A stretch of 64,000 nucleotides of DNA, taken from the NCBI GenBank assembly GCA_963773835.1, contig CAVZCQ010000004.1:868001-932000 (forward strand). Reading direction: 5' to 3'. Shown here piece after piece: positions 1-7,568 of the stretch. A program made the position numbers and the translations under genes. How positions within the stretch are numbered: position 1 is the first letter of the stretch; each line of letters begins with the position of its first letter. Origin of the DNA: JOPF136 sp963773835. GTDB taxonomy: Bacteria; Acidobacteriota; Terriglobia; Acidiferrales; UBA7541. The notes below the pieces were generated by a model. That model was not told the origin of the DNA and did no database searches. It worked only from the letters and a program-made list of their open reading frames with translations.

Positions 1-303
1 CATGTAGAGTGTGTAGCTCTGGCCGCCGGGGAAACCTGAGGTTTCCACGGAGTAGCTGACTTCAGTCTTTCCGTTAACCTTTTGGCGGGACACCTCCCGG
101 AGGGCAACCCGTACTCCGGGCGTCTGCGGATGGGGATGCGCAGGGTCGAACCACGCAGTGCTCGCGTTGGCCTTCACATACCATTCCCGGGATGTGATTG
201 CACTGTCCGCCCCGGAAGCGGTTTCGGGCGTAGGGCCTGAAGCTGCGGTGGGAGCATTTTGAGCGGCGCAAGGCAGCGCCAGAATCAGGGTCCCGGCAAG
301 CAA
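1..303 (-). CDS. Secreted protein of unknown function (partial, C-terminus outside window)
   Basis: An open frame enters the window at base 1 and can be followed without a stop for 101 codons. Near its start it encodes a hydrophobic stretch (LAGTLILALPCAAQ) that looks like a short signal peptide ending at an Ala-Ala-Gln site, then a polar Thr/Pro/Ala-rich linker and a beta-rich segment. The start is uncertain. No ATG or GTG lies in frame after the upstream TGA, so I used the TTG at 303; no good Shine-Dalgarno precedes it. I do not recognise the family. Confidence 0.35.
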   Translation of the reverse strand, partial: MLAGTLILALPCAAQNAPTAASGPTPETASGADSAITSREWYVKANASTAWFDPAHPHPQTPGVRVALREVSRQKVNGKTEVSYSVETSGFPGGQSYTLYM

Positions 304-454
304 TGAGAGCGTCGTGGTCGTCTCCGCAGGCGCCGATAAACCGCGAGTAGCTTCCTCTTCCGGGTCTCCCGGCTCCCGAAGTATACGCCGGTTGCCTTTA
401 GCTGCGGCGCTTCACATCCACTTGGCGGGGGAAAATAAAAAGCGCGGAGAGAAG

Positions 455-634
455 TTACCTGGAGATTGGATACAGCAGCCAGGCGATCAGGATGGCGCCG
501 CCGAGGAAAGTGAGAAACGTCTTCACGGCATACAGGAGCGCCGAGCGGTTCGGCGGGCGCGAATGAAACGCCAGCACCGCCGAGGCCGCCGCGGCGAACA
601 GCGTCATGGCGGCAAAGTGGCTGATGTTCGGCAT
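455..634 (-). CDS. Small two-helix membrane protein downstream of DUF6677
   Basis: A 59-residue protein starting MPNISHFAAM. I prefer this start to one further upstream because AGGAG lies 11 nt before the ATG and it begins just after the DUF6677 stop. Two hydrophobic segments (about residues 8-21 and 38-56) are separated by a short basic loop, so it should be an inner-membrane protein. It is the last gene of the M24-DUF6677 operon, with gaps of 6-8 nt between genes. The function is unknown; linkage to the DUF6677 protein is the only clue. Confidence 0.6.
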   Translation of the reverse strand: MPNISHFAAMTLFAAAASAVLAFHSRPPNRSALLYAVKTFLTFLGGAILIAWLLYPISR

Positions 635-642
635 CGACCCCG

Positions 643-1053
643 CTACTCCTTCCGTCCTGTGCCGATGGCGTAGGCATCGAACGCGCACAAAAGATTGAGC
701 GCGCCGGCCGCGGCAAAGAATCGGGTCCCGTAGTCGCCGGCCGCGCGCGAGAGGTCCGCAGTAATGTGCATCGTACGCGCCACTGGATAGAGCATGCCCG
801 CTCCCAGATCAGCAAGATAGCCGAGCCATTCGAACGGATCCGCCGCATGCGAATCGAAGATATTTCCCCGCAACCAGACGCCTGCCGCGGCCAGCACGAC
901 GACGGACACAAAAAATACCGCGGCGCGGGCCCAGCGGCGCAGAAGCGCGTGGCCCAGCCCGGGCACCAGCCATCCGGCCAGAAACGCCGCGGTGCCCCAG
1001 GCCCACGAGCCCGCCGGCGCCGCTCTCTGCCCGGAATGTTCCGCGGCGGCCAT
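643..1053 (-). CDS. DUF6677 family membrane protein
   Basis: A 136-residue protein with an N-terminal hydrophobic region carrying PGLGHALLRRWARA, then a strongly hydrophobic helix (FFVSVVVLAAAGVWL). A second region contains FEWLGYLADLGAGMLYP. The pattern fits my memory of the DUF6677 family, small membrane proteins found mainly in Acidobacteria. The biochemical function is unknown. The gene starts 6 nt after the M24 peptidase stop and is followed 8 nt later by a small membrane protein, so the three are probably co-transcribed. Confidence 0.7.
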   Translation of the reverse strand: MAAAEHSGQRAAPAGSWAWGTAAFLAGWLVPGLGHALLRRWARAAVFFVSVVVLAAAGVWLRGNIFDSHAADPFEWLGYLADLGAGMLYPVARTMHITADLSRAAGDYGTRFFAAAGALNLLCAFDAYAIGTGRKE

Positions 1054-1059
1054 TCGCGC

Positions 1060-2232
1060 TCACGCCAGCAGCGGCAGAATTTCCTGCTGTACCGCGCCGG
1101 TGGTCCCCGCGTCGCCTTCGTCCACGTACACATTCACCTCGCTGCGAATGCCGAACTCCGGAAAATAAATGCCGGGCTCGATCGAGAAGCAGGTGTGCGG
1201 CAGGATGCGGCGCACGTCGTGGATTTCCAGGTCGTCCATGTTGGCCCCGGCGCCGTGGACGTCGCGGCCGATACTGTGACCGGTGCGGTGGACGAAATTC
1301 TTCGCGTAGCCTGCCTTGCGGATCACATCCCGCGCCACGCGGTCCACCTGGAAGCCGGCGATGGGACGGCCGGCACGCACGTTTTTCTGGACGAAAGCGA
1401 CGGCGGCATCGCGCGCCCCGCGCACCACCGCGAAAATCTTCGCGTAACGCTCCGGCACCACGGGCCCGAGAAACCCCATCCAGGTGATGTCGTAATAGAC
1501 GCTGTCGGGCCGCGCCAGCTTCGCCCAAACGTCCAGCAGCAGCAGCTCGCCCGCGCGGATCGGGCGGCTCGAACCCGAGCGCGGCTCGTAGTGCGGGTCG
1601 CCGCTCGACGGCCCCACCGAAGCGTTGGGTCCGTCCTCCGTCTCCAATCCCTTCACGCGGAATTCCGCCAGCATCCATTGCACCAGGTCGAACTCGGTGA
1701 GCGCGCGCCGCGCGCGAACGTGGTCTGCGGCACGGCGGAACGCCCCCTGCGTAATTTCGTCCACCAGCCGCCCGGCCGCGCGATGCGATTCGGCCTGCTG
1801 CGGAGTCCAGGAAGCCTCGAATTTCTGGACCAGGTCGGCCGAGGTCACCACGCGGCACTTCAGGCTGCGCACCAACTCCACCGTTCCCGCATCCACCATC
1901 GAAACGTAGAAGATTTCGTTTCGCGGCGAATACTGCATGGCCACCGTCTTGGCCCCGCCGAGGGTTTTCTTCAATCCCGCTTCGAGCTCGTCGCGGCCCG
2001 AATACACGAGTTTTTTCCCGGGCAGGTGATCCAGGGCGGCCGATTCAATGCGGTGCACCAGTTTGCGCGGCTCGCCCCGCGCCGGGATCAGGTAGAACCA
2101 CCGCCGCGTGTTCATGCCGTCGGTGGTGCCGAGGATGCGCGCCGCGATGGGGTCGCGCCGGTGATGGTCGAAAAACAGCCAGCCATCCAGCTTTTCGGCC
2201 CGCAATTCCGCCTGAATTTCCTGGAGATTCAT
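1060..2232 (-). CDS. M24 family metallopeptidase (Xaa-Pro aminopeptidase-like)
   Basis: A 390-residue protein with a creatinase-like N-terminal domain (about 1-150) and a pita-bread catalytic domain (about 155-390). All five dinuclear metal ligands of the M24 fold can be seen: D234, D248, H319 (in HRTGHSIG), E352 (in SIEPGIYF) and E365. It is therefore predicted to be an active cytoplasmic aminopeptidase with Xaa-Pro or related specificity; the exact substrate cannot be read from sequence. A GAGAGGGG tract precedes the ATG. It is the first gene of the operon with DUF6677. The 200 bp upstream, before DUF167, is GC-rich with a short GACGCG/CGCGTC hairpin and no gene. Confidence 0.88.
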   Translation of the reverse strand: MNLQEIQAELRAEKLDGWLFFDHHRRDPIAARILGTTDGMNTRRWFYLIPARGEPRKLVHRIESAALDHLPGKKLVYSGRDELEAGLKKTLGGAKTVAMQYSPRNEIFYVSMVDAGTVELVRSLKCRVVTSADLVQKFEASWTPQQAESHRAAGRLVDEITQGAFRRAADHVRARRALTEFDLVQWMLAEFRVKGLETEDGPNASVGPSSGDPHYEPRSGSSRPIRAGELLLLDVWAKLARPDSVYYDITWMGFLGPVVPERYAKIFAVVRGARDAAVAFVQKNVRAGRPIAGFQVDRVARDVIRKAGYAKNFVHRTGHSIGRDVHGAGANMDDLEIHDVRRILPHTCFSIEPGIYFPEFGIRSEVNVYVDEGDAGTTGAVQQEILPLLA

Positions 2233-2431
2233 GACGCTGCCCCTCTCCGGAGGGCACGAAGGGGCCCGTGCCCGGTTTCCCAGCCTCTACCCCTTAGGAC
2301 GCGACCCGCGTCGATTAGAACCCCTGTGCGCCGGGGGCACAACCCCATTTAAAGCGGCCGGTTTTGGCGCGACCGTGAACCCATAGCCCGGGAAGCCCGG
2401 TTTTGGGGTATCGGGGCCGGGCCGGGCGCCC

Positions 2432-2725
2432 CTACGGTGATTCTGCCGCCAGCGCCTGAACGTCGTTTGCCGCCACTCCGCGGACGGCGATGCGCTTCAA
2501 TCTCGATCGCTCACCAGAAACGATTCTAACAGCCGATTTAGGAACGTGTAAACGCGCGGCCAGCAGGCGGACGAGCGCCTCGTTGGCTTCGCCCTCCACC
2601 GGCGGCGCCGTCAGGCGCACCACCAGGGCTCCCTCGCGCTCGCCTTCGATGGCGTTGCGGCTAGCGCGGGGTTTGACCCGCACAGAGAGAAGGACTTCGC
2701 CGTGTTTGATTTCCAGATGGAGCAT
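2432..2725 (-). CDS. DUF167 (UPF0235, YggU-like) family protein
   Basis: A 97-residue protein with the hallmark DUF167 pattern: VRVKPRASRN near the start, then RLTAPPVEGEANEAL and a closing IVSGERSRLKRI. The family is widespread, folds as a small alpha/beta domain and has no firmly assigned role. It lies 43 nt downstream of yggS on the same strand, a common neighbour arrangement, and the two are separated by a perfect 10-bp hairpin. The length matches the family. Confidence 0.85.
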   Translation of the reverse strand: MLHLEIKHGEVLLSVRVKPRASRNAIEGEREGALVVRLTAPPVEGEANEALVRLLAARLHVPKSAVRIVSGERSRLKRIAVRGVAANDVQALAAESP

Positions 2726-2741
2726 GGCCTGAGAAAAGGGC

Positions 2742-2768
2742 CCACGGTCAGAAACGCACTGACCGTGG
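2742..2768. repeat. Perfect 10-bp hairpin after yggS
   Basis: CCACGGTCAG and CTGACCGTGG flank a 7-nt loop. The hairpin begins directly at the yggS stop codon. On the minus strand it is followed by GCCC and TTTTC, so it may act as a weak terminator or mRNA 3' stabiliser. It is also a member of the dispersed hairpin family in this window (stem followed by CTACC). Confidence 0.6.
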
Positions 2769-3569
2769 CTACCCCGAGGGACGCGGGCCGAAAATCGCGC
2801 TGCCCACCCGCACCTCAGTGGCGCCTTCTTCGATAGCGACTTCGAAATCGTGGCTCATGCCCATAGAGAGAACGGGCAGTGTCACCACACGCGCGCCGGC
2901 TGCTCGCGCTGCAACCGGGTGCGCGGCCAGCGACGCGCGCAGCGCGTCGCGCGTCTGGCGTAGCCGCCGGAAATAGGGCCGAGCCAACTCCGGGTTTTCG
3001 GCCAGCGGAGGGATGCACATGAGTCCGCCCAATTCCAGCCGCGGCAACAGCAACACGCCGCGCGCGATTGCCTCCAGCTCGGAAGGTTCCGCGCCGCTCT
3101 TCGTTTCTTCCGGGGCCAGGCGGACTTCGAGGAGAATGCGGAGCCGGCGGGGCGCCGATTCGGCAGCGGATGCCGGCCTCGCCACATGCGGGGCCGGCGC
3201 TCCATCGGCCGAACCGGCCAGAGCTGCATCGAGGCGGCGCGCCAGCTCCAGAGAGTCCACCGAATCGACGCTGTGGAACAATCCCGCCGCGCGCCGCGCC
3301 TTGTTGCTTTGCAAATGGCCGACCAGATGCCACACGGCGGCGAGATCCGCGACTTCCTGCCGTTTTGCCTCCCATTCCTGGACGCGGTTCTCGCCAAAAT
3401 GCCGCAGGCCCGCCTCCCACGCGGCCCGGATCGCGGAAGCCGGAAAGGTTTTCGAGATGGCCACCAGAGTCACGTCGTCCGCGTGGCGTCCGACGCGCGC
3501 TGCGGCGCGGGCGATGCGGCTGCGAACGGCGTCCAGGTTGTCGCGGATCATCGGCGCCTGCGCAGCCAT
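2769..3569 (-). CDS. yggS: YggS/PLPBP family pyridoxal phosphate homeostasis protein
   Basis: A 266-residue single-domain protein of the alanine racemase-like TIM-barrel fold. The PLP-binding lysine is visible as K40 in VAISKTFP, followed by HFGENRVQEW and HLVGHLQSNKA, both diagnostic of the family. Towards the end GMSHDFEVAIEEGATEVRVG forms the phosphate-binding region. The protein buffers cytoplasmic PLP and has no known catalytic activity. It is longer than usual (about 230 aa) because of an Ala/Pro-rich insertion around residues 115-135, which I read as a lineage-specific loop. It is transcribed away from tmk. Confidence 0.9.
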   Translation of the reverse strand: MAAQAPMIRDNLDAVRSRIARAAARVGRHADDVTLVAISKTFPASAIRAAWEAGLRHFGENRVQEWEAKRQEVADLAAVWHLVGHLQSNKARRAAGLFHSVDSVDSLELARRLDAALAGSADGAPAPHVARPASAAESAPRRLRILLEVRLAPEETKSGAEPSELEAIARGVLLLPRLELGGLMCIPPLAENPELARPYFRRLRQTRDALRASLAAHPVAARAAGARVVTLPVLSMGMSHDFEVAIEEGATEVRVGSAIFGPRPSG

Positions 3570-3729
3570 GGAAGCAATGGTAGCAAACGAGAGGGTGACT
3601 GGTGATTGGTGACCCGCCAGAATGGCGGCGGGCAGGCTGGTGACTGGGAAAAGCGGGAACGGCGCGCTGGGCGGGCGGATGGGCGCCCCGAGATTCGCTT
3701 TTCGAGCTGCGCTTTTCCTCGCACGCGTC

Positions 3730-3758
3730 TTGAACCCACTCTGCTGAGACGATACACT
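3730..3758 (+). promoter_or_regulatory. Sigma-70-type promoter for tmk-holB
   Basis: TTGAAC (3730-3735), a 17-nt spacer and TACACT (3753-3758). The expected start of transcription falls within a few bases of the ATG at 3767. The message would then be nearly leaderless, or would start at the next in-frame ATG (3779) with a leader lacking a Shine-Dalgarno. Confidence 0.55.
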
Positions 3759-3766
3759 CCCCCGCC

Positions 3767-4528
3767 ATGGCGCGCGGCATGCTGATCGTGTTCGAGGGAA
3801 TTGACGGCGCCGGAAAACGCACGCAAATCGCGCGGCTGGCTGCCGCGCTCGCCGCGCGTAGCGTCCCGTCCGAAACGATCAGTTTCCCCGTTTACGAGAC
3901 CTTCATCGGCCGGCTCATCGAACGGTACCTGGGCGGAGAATTCGGCCCGCTCGAACAGGTGGACCCACATTTCTCCGCCATGCTGTTCGCCAACGACCGG
4001 CTCATGCAGAAGGATCGCATGATTCGCGCGCTCGATGCGGGCAAAACGCTGCTGCTCGACCGCTACGTGGCTTCGAATCTGGCGCATCAGGGTTCGCGCG
4101 TGCCGCCCGGCGAGCGCGGCGTGTTCCTCGAATGGCTGCGCAAACTCGAATACGGAGCCAACGAACTGCCTCGGGAGGATTTGGTGCTGTACCTGCGCAT
4201 CGATCCGGACGAAGCGCAGGGGCGCATGCAACTGCGGCGCGGTGCGAGCCCGGGGCAGGATGGCGGCGACCTGCACGAGAGCGACGCGCAGCACCTGGGG
4301 GCGGCGGCGAAACTGTACGATGAGCTGGCCCGCGGCGAGAATTGGATCACGATTGATTGCGTTGAGCCGGCCACGGGCCAGGCGCGCACGCCCGATGAAA
4401 TTCACGCTCTGGTCATGGCAGCAGTGGACGTGCGGCTGGCGCGATTCCGCGCCCGGCAGGCGCTCGGCGCGCACGAGCCCGATAACCATGAGGCGGGGCC
4501 GGAGTTTGAAATAGGCGGTTCCGGATAG
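3767..4528 (+). CDS. tmk: Thymidylate kinase (dTMP kinase)
   Basis: A 253-residue P-loop kinase making dTDP from dTMP. The P-loop reads GIDGAGKRTQ with Arg after the Lys, a variant I recall from mycobacterial TMK. The downstream FPVYET, FANDR and LDRYVASN segments also resemble that subfamily. LDRYVASN supplies the DR(Y/H) motif. The C-terminal 30 residues extend past the kinase fold. The start could be ATG 3767 or ATG 3779 (MLIVFEG), and neither has a convincing ribosome site. holB follows 14 nt later, the usual tmk-holB order. Confidence 0.9.
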   Translation: MARGMLIVFEGIDGAGKRTQIARLAAALAARSVPSETISFPVYETFIGRLIERYLGGEFGPLEQVDPHFSAMLFANDRLMQKDRMIRALDAGKTLLLDRYVASNLAHQGSRVPPGERGVFLEWLRKLEYGANELPREDLVLYLRIDPDEAQGRMQLRRGASPGQDGGDLHESDAQHLGAAAKLYDELARGENWITIDCVEPATGQARTPDEIHALVMAAVDVRLARFRARQALGAHEPDNHEAGPEFEIGGSG

Positions 4529-4542
4529 CGCGCACCGACCAG

Positions 4543-5649
4543 ATGCCCTTCAACGAATATCACGGCAACGAACGCATCGTCACCGCGCTGCGCGGCATGC
4601 TGGCGCGCGGCCGGGTGCCGCACGCGCTGCTGTTTGCGGGGCCGCGCGGCATGGGCAAATTCACGCTGGCGCGCATGTTCGCGCAGGCGGCGAACTGCGA
4701 GCGGCGGGCGGCCGAGGGCGAATTCTGCGGCGAGTGCGAGGCCTGCCGCAAAATCGCGGAACTGGCCGATCCCGGACCGCTCGTCGAACGCGGCCTGGAA
4801 TCGCGCGGCGCCAGTCCGGACACGGCGACGGTCGAGCGCGTGCCGCTGATCCTGCAAACGCATCCGGACGTGTGGCTGCTCGTGCCGGACCCGGTGCGCC
4901 CGCGCAATCCGGTGGCGCGGCCGGTGCTGCGCCTGGGGCAGCTCCGTGCCGTACAGCGCGCGGCGCAGTTCGCTCCCGCGGCGCGCCGGCGCGTGTTCCT
5001 GCTGGAAGGCGCGGAAACGATGACGGAGGCGCACTCCAACGCGTTTCTGAAAATCCTGGAAGAGCCGCCGGAAACGTCCACCCTGGTGTTGCTGACCGCG
5101 CAGCCGGACACGCTGCTGCCCACCATCCGCTCGCGCTGCGTGCAATTCTTCTTCGCTCCGCTGGCCGAGGCAGATGTGGAACGGGTGCTCGAGGAACACA
5201 AAAAAATGCCGGCGGCCGCGCGCCGGCTGGCCGCGCAGCTCTCGCGCGGCTGTCCCGGAGCGGCCCTGTCGCTCGATCTGGAGCAGTCGCGCCGACTGCG
5301 GCGCGAGGCGCTCGAACTGGTGGAGCGCGTGGCCGCGGGCCGGGACTTCACGCAGGTCTTCCAGCTCACCGCCCAGCTCACGAAAGGGGAAGGCGTAGGA
5401 TTTGAAAACCTGCTCGAGCTGTTCTACAATCTGTTCCACGACCTGCTCGACGCGGTCTCGGGCGTATCCGCCCCGGCACTGCGGAATCCTGACCTGCGGG
5501 GGGAAATCGAGGCACTGGCGAAACGCGTTCCAGCCGACTGGGTGGCGCGCGCTGTAGCCCGACTGGATGCCCTCTCCAGCGGAGTCCGCCGCAATACGAA
5601 CCGGCAGTTGGGTCTGGACAGCATGGCCGCGGCACTGGCCGTGCGCTGA
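4543..5649 (+). CDS. holB: DNA polymerase III subunit delta' (clamp loader)
   Basis: A 368-residue AAA+ clamp-loader subunit. The Walker A region is GPRGMGKFT (33-41). A four-cysteine zinc module is complete (C52, C62, C65, C68). The sensor/SRC region is present as TIRSRCVQFFF. Walker B-like residues lie before EDP-type AHSNAFLKILEEPPE. The C-terminal third is helical, as in the collar domain. The subunit works in the DnaX complex that loads the beta clamp. It directly follows tmk and shares its promoter. A segment around residues 80-125 (GRPR-rich) is an insertion relative to E. coli HolB. Confidence 0.9.
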   Translation: MPFNEYHGNERIVTALRGMLARGRVPHALLFAGPRGMGKFTLARMFAQAANCERRAAEGEFCGECEACRKIAELADPGPLVERGLESRGASPDTATVERVPLILQTHPDVWLLVPDPVRPRNPVARPVLRLGQLRAVQRAAQFAPAARRRVFLLEGAETMTEAHSNAFLKILEEPPETSTLVLLTAQPDTLLPTIRSRCVQFFFAPLAEADVERVLEEHKKMPAAARRLAAQLSRGCPGAALSLDLEQSRRLRREALELVERVAAGRDFTQVFQLTAQLTKGEGVGFENLLELFYNLFHDLLDAVSGVSAPALRNPDLRGEIEALAKRVPADWVARAVARLDALSSGVRRNTNRQLGLDSMAAALAVR

Positions 5650-5698
5650 ACCCGCTCGAACGTTACCCGGAACGCGCGTCCAGCATCGAACTAGACTA

Positions 5699-5730
5699 GG
5701 CGGAGCGGATTCCCGCCGGTACGCTCCGTC
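5699..5730 (+). promoter_or_regulatory. Stem-loop in the holB-hfq gap
   Basis: GGCGGAGCG (5699-5707) pairs with CGCTCCGTC (5722-5730), nine pairs with one G-U, around a 14-nt loop. It sits 37 nt before the hfq start and could be a transcript end for holB or a leader element for hfq. No U-tract follows, so a simple terminator is not well supported. Confidence 0.35.
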
Positions 5731-5767
5731 CGCGGTTGAAACTTTCGTCATGCGAGGAGACAACGCC

Positions 5768-6112
5768 GTGAACCGGAAACTCTTCCGCCCGCCTCTGAAC
5801 GACGTGAAAGAACCTGCCTATGTGCCGCGGCCCAACCTGGCGCAGCCCACACCGGTAAGGAAGAAGCCGGCGCCTCCCGACCAGACCAGCGCCGAGAATT
5901 TCTATTTCGTAAAACAGATGCAATCGCGAACGCCGTTGGCCGTGGTGTTGACCGACGGCGAACTGCTGCACGGCGTGATCGAATGGTACGATCGCGACTG
6001 CATCAAACTGACGCGTTCGGGCAGCCCCAACCTGCTCATCTACAAACATTCCATCAAATATCTGTTCAAAGACGGCGAGGAATTCTCCACCGGGGGCACG
6101 AACGGGCAATAA
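5768..6112 (+). CDS. hfq: Hfq-like RNA chaperone with extended N-terminus
   Basis: A 114-residue protein whose second half is an Sm/Hfq domain. Sm1 runs through VVLTDGELLHGVIEWYDRDC (about 59-78) and Sm2 through LIYKHSIKYLF (about 90-100), with the RNA-binding YKH signature intact. About 40 residues of Pro/Lys-rich, probably disordered tail precede it, whereas typical bacterial Hfq begins almost directly with the domain. I chose the GTG at 5768 because AGGAG (5755-5759) lies 8 nt upstream; an in-frame ATG at 5750 lacks such a site. The predicted role is sRNA-mRNA pairing as a hexamer. Confidence 0.82.
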   Translation: MNRKLFRPPLNDVKEPAYVPRPNLAQPTPVRKKPAPPDQTSAENFYFVKQMQSRTPLAVVLTDGELLHGVIEWYDRDCIKLTRSGSPNLLIYKHSIKYLFKDGEEFSTGGTNGQ

Positions 6113-6172
6113 GCGCGGCTCGCCCTGGCCCGCCGGTCCGATTCCTACTGGAAGCAGGGCGGCCGCCCAGAC

Positions 6173-6667
6173 TCAGGAGCCGTGCCCGCGCCGACGCCGG
6201 CTGCTGGAAGTCTTCTCCGGATGCGGGGCCTCTCCGATGGCAAACGTCATCAGCGCTTTTCCGGCGAGTCTCCCCGCCGAATCCCGCACATCGCACTCGA
6301 CCACCGAGAAATGCCGGCCGCAGCGAATCACGCGCGCGTCCGCGGTCACTGTTCCCTTCTCGATGGGCTCGAGAAAGTTGATTTTCATCTCCACGGTCGC
6401 TACGCGCGTTCCCGGCGCCACGGACATGTAGGTAGCCAGCCCGCCCGCCGTGTCCGCCAGCGTGGCCATCACGCCGCCGTGTACCACGCGATGCACCTGC
6501 AAGTGATGCTGCCGCACTCGGAACCGCAACACGACGCGTCCCGGCGCCGCGACAATCATCCGGAAACCGAAGAATCGCAGGATGTTGGTCTTCTTCAGCC
6601 GGCGCGCCAGCTCTCTTTCCATCGCACGCGCCTGCCGGAAGAGTGCCGAGGATGTGAGCGCAGGCAT
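6173..6667 (-). CDS. PaaI-type hotdog-fold thioesterase
   Basis: A 164-residue protein. The central signature HGGVMATLADTAGGLA matches the PaaI/4HBT acyl-CoA thioesterase family, where the HGG(V/M)..LAD segment forms the active site. It is followed by ATVEMKINFLEPIEKG, the second typical strand. The C-terminus is a basic Ser/Arg-rich tail. It probably hydrolyses an acyl- or aryl-acyl-CoA in the cytoplasm; the substrate is unknown. It starts one base after the SDR stop codon, so the two genes are translated from one mRNA and may act on the same CoA pathway. Confidence 0.8.
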   Translation of the reverse strand: MPALTSSALFRQARAMERELARRLKKTNILRFFGFRMIVAAPGRVVLRFRVRQHHLQVHRVVHGGVMATLADTAGGLATYMSVAPGTRVATVEMKINFLEPIEKGTVTADARVIRCGRHFSVVECDVRDSAGRLAGKALMTFAIGEAPHPEKTSSSRRRRGHGS

Positions 6668-6668
6668 C

Positions 6669-7436
6669 TCAGGTCGCCGTCAGGCCTCCATCGATCGGCA
6701 GCGCTACCCCGGTCATCCACGAGGATTCGTCCGAGGCCAGATAAACGGCGAGGTGCGCCACGTCCTCTGAGTGGCCGAATCGCCCCAGGGGGATGGTGGT
6801 GAGCCGGGCGCGCAGGGCAGCCGCGGGATCCGGATGAGCGGCATAGAGGTCCTGGACCATCTCCGTCTCCACCATCGCAGGACAAATGACGTTTATGCGT
6901 ATTCCTTCGGCCGCGTGGTCCATGGCCATGGCACGCGTCAGCCCGATGACTCCCGCTTTCGACGACGAATACGCCACGCGACTCTTCATGGACATCAGCC
7001 CGCTCGATGCCGACGACATATTGATAATCGTTCCGCCGCCGGCCCGCCGAAGCGCGGGCAGCGCCGCCCGCGAAACCAGAAAGGCGCTGGTCAGGTTTGC
7101 GGCCAGAATCCGGGCCCATTCTTCGTCCGAAGTACACTCCGCGGAAGCCACCAGCAGCGCGCCGGCGTTGTTCACGATGCAGTTCAGCCGGTCGAAATGC
7201 AGCTCCGTGGCGGCCAGGGCGCGTTCCACGTCGGAGCGAACGGTGACGTCGCAGGGCTCCGCGATGGCGTTTCCGCCCTCACTGCGGATTTCTTCCGCCA
7301 CGGCTTCGAGCGGAGCGAGCCTGCGCCCGGCCAGCGCGACGCCGGCGCCCTCCCGGGCAAAGGCCAGGGCGCACGCGCGGCCGATTCCCGTCCCCGCTCC
7401 CGTGATGAACGCGATTTTGCCCGCCAGCCGTGTCAC
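6669..7436 (-). CDS. SDR family NAD(P)-dependent oxidoreductase
   Basis: A 255-residue classical short-chain dehydrogenase. The cofactor motif TGAGTGIG (12-19), the NNAGA strand, the catalytic serine region (NMSSASSG) and the YSSSKAG catalytic Tyr/Lys motif are all present. The C-terminal SWMTGVALPIDGG is typical of the glucose dehydrogenase/FabG-like group. The start is GTG with GGAGG 9 nt upstream. It is the upstream partner of the hotdog thioesterase and diverges from bshA. The substrate cannot be assigned; a beta-oxidation or ketoacyl role is possible. Confidence 0.85.
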   Translation of the reverse strand: MTRLAGKIAFITGAGTGIGRACALAFAREGAGVALAGRRLAPLEAVAEEIRSEGGNAIAEPCDVTVRSDVERALAATELHFDRLNCIVNNAGALLVASAECTSDEEWARILAANLTSAFLVSRAALPALRRAGGGTIINMSSASSGLMSMKSRVAYSSSKAGVIGLTRAMAMDHAAEGIRINVICPAMVETEMVQDLYAAHPDPAAALRARLTTIPLGRFGHSEDVAHLAVYLASDESSWMTGVALPIDGGLTAT

Positions 7437-7568
7437 CCGACTGCACCTCCCCGCGTCTAACCCGGTGCGGCTGCTGTATGATGCAGCGCCGGGCCGGAGG
7501 GCGAGACTAACATCCGGCTCGCGGACGGCGCAACTGCAGCAGTAGCGGCTTCACCGGCGGACCACACG

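Noticed and set aside
3767..4528. Thymidylate kinase P-loop with Arg in place of Ser/Thr (GAGKRT) as a sign of inactivation
   Set aside because: The same GKRT variant is, to my knowledge, present in active mycobacterial TMK, and the rest of the protein resembles that subfamily.
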